A DNA stretch of 64,000 nt from Stenopsyche tienmushanensis (lineage: Eukaryota > Arthropoda > Insecta > Trichoptera > Stenopsychidae), in the NCBI GenBank assembly GCA_008973525.1, contig WACJ01000095.1, positions 992,001-1,056,000 on the forward strand, given 5' to 3'. Positions 61,535-64,000 of the stretch are shown here, piece after piece; position 1 is the stretch's first letter; the number at the start of each line of letters is the position of its first letter. Below the pieces are notes generated by a model that was not told where the DNA came from, did no database searches, and saw only the letters and a program-made list of their open reading frames with translations. A program made the position numbers and the translations under genes.

Positions 61535-63212
61535 TTAACGCCTGGGTCATTTCTTGTGCTAATTCCACCGCTATTGATTTTGAGACATCCTGACCTTTAT
61601 AAAAATCCATCACTGCTGATACGCACACATTATGTCAAACTTTTATATAAATAGTTTAAGATGGAAAGCAATTTTTAGGAAACGTATTTTAAAAATACAT
61701 TCTTTATAAATAGATGCGACTTTCCTTTGTTGTTTCAGAAAATTTTTGTTACTTTATAATAAACTTGTAGACTTTTATGCAATACACTTTGATGGTACTG
61801 TTTTATATCACTAGCATTGACGATTATTTATCTATTTCAATAATGCTACAAATTTTATGAATATTTGGTAAATAAACTAAATAGCAACTACATGAAGGTT
61901 GAGCTACATGAATTTCATTGCGTAAAATGCATTATATGCATCATATTGCATAAATTTCATCCTACGATATGCGTAAGCAGATTGTTTTTAACAATTAAAG
62001 CATTTGATTCAAAAAGCTTTTTCTCCCTGGAGTTGATTTTAAACAAATAATTCCATAAACGAATAACAACTAGATAATAGATCTGTATTAAAATAGATGG
62101 GACTTCAAGCGTCAATCTTTTTATTTCAGTTTACGTTCTGGGAAACAGTGATGCTGACTGCCTGATCCAAGTATTGTCAAACTCTAAATAGAATGCTCCA
62201 ATCACCAGATTGCTAATTGACTATATTGATGAACGAAATATGTACATAATATTGACTTAACACCCAAAGGTCCGCGCGAACATGTGTGCATTTTACCAGC
62301 TGGAATTCAGGTTTATTACCTTAATTAAAAATCATTAATTTTGATTGATAATGCTCCTCCTACATATTTGTCCGACTTATTAAGATAAATAGTTGATTAG
62401 AGATTTTTGGAGAAACTACAATTTCATATATGCTGTAGAAATCTTTGAAATATAGAAGAATGTATGACCTGAGCTAAGCAAGGGTGTTGACATAAAATAA
62501 TCTATTGTTGATGTCGATGAAATTGTTAAGCCATCTAATGAAATAGTGTTAAGGTGACCTTGTTCAATGCTGGAACTTATTGGAACGTATCCGCTTACAG
62601 TATTTATATTTATGTATACGTCAACATGATTGTGAATTTGGTTTTGACACATTTATAAATGATTCGCTCTAATCTTAAATATATATCTATAAAAACTCAA
62701 TAGAATGTATACTAATGCAACAAATATAATTTGGTTTATACACGTTATAATGATAAAATGCTTGAATAAAAAATGTACTGCTGAAGGTTAAATTGCTATT
62801 GTTGTAATATAATATCCTCACCAGTACACTTATTCAATTCACTGTAATGTAATAGCAAGTAGGCTATTATTTCTCAGAGAATGAATATAATATATGACGA
62901 CGAATTTCTAAGAAAAAGTCTAATTAACTGAATTTATAAAAATGATCAAAAATATGGTTGATCTTAAATTTTATACATGTTTGTTTATGTAAATTTACAA
63001 CTAATAAAATTGACACATTTATGTAAAAAAATGGCATATATTAAGCCTTTAAATTCATCAGATAATATAAAATAGTCATTTAAACTAATGAGCAATGAGT
63101 ATTTTGAGCCTTTACATGCTATGATTTTAATATTAAAATATCTTAAGCAAGAAAAGTTACTATTTAAAGGTGTATAGTTTGATTTATAGGGTTCCAGTTA
63201 TGATTTATTAAA
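61535..63212. other. AT-rich intergenic stretch
   Basis: No recognisable gene or repeat. Confidence 0.45.
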
Positions 63213-63216
63213 TTAA

Positions 63217-64000
63217 CCCTTTGCGCTCAAGTGGTGCCTCTCAGGCACCACTGCATATGATGCGGCAACTCGAACAGTGCCTCTCGGGCACCACTCGGAT
63301 CGATGCGATAAATTGAGCAATAACAGTGTTTATTTAGGCCTAACGAATATCTTTTCATGAGTCAATTCCTGGTCTTTTGTGGATCATATTATAAGGTGTC
63401 GAGTGACACAATGTATTATAAGGTTACAAAGATGTCTTATCTCAAAAACACTCGCGACCGCGGGTCAGACTCTGCCTTCGACGTTAGTTCGAGCTCAACT
63501 TTCTTGGCAATCAGAATATTTCTCTCAAAGTTACTGAGCTTAATAAGCATGGAACACGACGAAAAAATTACTTCTAGTAAAGATGAGTTCAATTTTTTGG
63601 CGATAACGAATGAAATTACATCTCTACATAGCCAGCTGCTCCATAGGAACGAAGACGGAAGTGATGAAGATAACGAAGACGTTAGAGGTGTAAGAAGATG
63701 AAAAATCCGAATAATGGATAGTGAATCTGAAAGCCATATTGATTGTACAGAAGAGATTGAACCTTTAGAATGGACAATGTGCACAGAATCCGAAGAAATC
63801 CCCAAAAGAATACCGTTTGCATGCAAAGACAAATTAGTACGGCTTCTATATCGCAAAGCAGTTCAGAAGACATCCGACTAAATGGGAAGCTGCATGTTAT
63901 TTCAATTGGACAAAAAAGGGATTGCAAGGTTTGTTCCCAATAAACCAGGCTTGGTCAAAGGCAATAAACTGTACTACTGTGACCTTGGAGATTTTATAAA
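63217..64000 (+). mobile_element. piggyBac-like element, internally deleted, running off the window
   Basis: TTAA (63213-63216) is followed by CCCTTTGCGCTC, the piggyBac terminal pattern. A perfect hairpin lies just inside (AGTGGTGCCT at 63230-63239, complement at 63243-63252) and a second GTGCCTCTCGGGCACCACT follows at 63277. The plus strand then carries a Ser/Glu/Asp-rich transposase N-terminus. Next, apparently without the catalytic domain, comes a piece with RLNGKLHVISIGQKRDCKVC and, after a frame change, NKPGLVKGNKLYYCD. This resembles the cysteine-rich C-terminal domain. The right end lies beyond the window. Confidence 0.5.

Noticed and set aside
1..64000. CRISPR arrays, operons, rRNA and tRNA genes
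   Set aside because: The sequence is eukaryotic with spliced genes; no regularly spaced repeats, ribosome-binding sites, rRNA blocks or tRNA-like A/B boxes were noticed by eye. A tRNAscan run would be needed to exclude tRNAs fully.

Overview
The window is eukaryotic nuclear DNA: AT-rich, with intron-split genes carrying GT/AG splice sites, long non-coding stretches and many decayed transposons. The gene set (signal-peptide serpins, king tubby, Paf1, RpL28, a retinol-dehydrogenase-like SDR) and the transposon families (mariner/Tc1, pogo, piggyBac, hAT, PIF-type MITEs, R1-like, Jockey-like and Penelope-like retroelements) point to an insect. CATCATCAT-type RTE-like repeats and a serpin exon plan like lepidopteran serpin-1 hint at Lepidoptera, but the order cannot be fixed from sequence alone.

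Layout. 1.5-14.5 kb: two tandem plus-strand serpin genes (405 and 396 aa) with the same nine-exon plan. A mariner, hAT and Tc1 debris and a ~0.4 kb inverted repeat pair lie in and between them. 15.0-15.4 kb: an unidentified two-exon reading frame. 16.8-23.1 kb (minus): an RDH11-14-like SDR (321 aa) whose 4.9 kb first intron is loaded with transposons. It is head-to-head with king tubby (23.8-28.0 kb, plus, 415 aa). 28-36.6 kb: gene-poor, with R1-like, mariner, hAT and RTE-like fragments. 36.7-37.1 kb (minus): an intronless ORF for ribosomal protein L28. 37.5-43.8 kb: transposon debris, including a Jockey-like fragment nested in a mariner. 43.8-55.7 kb (minus): a 14-exon gene for a 1,049-aa Ser/Asn-rich protein, probably SLAIN-motif microtubule plus-end protein. 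It is head-to-head with Paf1 (56.7-59.3 kb, plus, 578 aa). 59.8-61.5 kb: four different MITEs in a row. 63.2 kb to the end: the start of an internally deleted piggyBac-like element.

The genes do not form one pathway. The serpins are secreted protease-inhibitor candidates; the others are housekeeping or signalling genes (NAD(P)-dependent oxidoreduction, phosphoinositide/cilium-linked tubby, ribosome, cytoskeleton, Pol II elongation). I found no undescribed system that I could defend. The best leads are the serpin last-exon structure, an SDR with alanine at the usual catalytic-serine position, Polo-like N-x-T-F motifs in the SLAIN-like protein, the unidentified two-exon frame at 15 kb and the four-family MITE cluster. 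All exon joins were made by eye from splice consensus and reading frame; no alignment was run.
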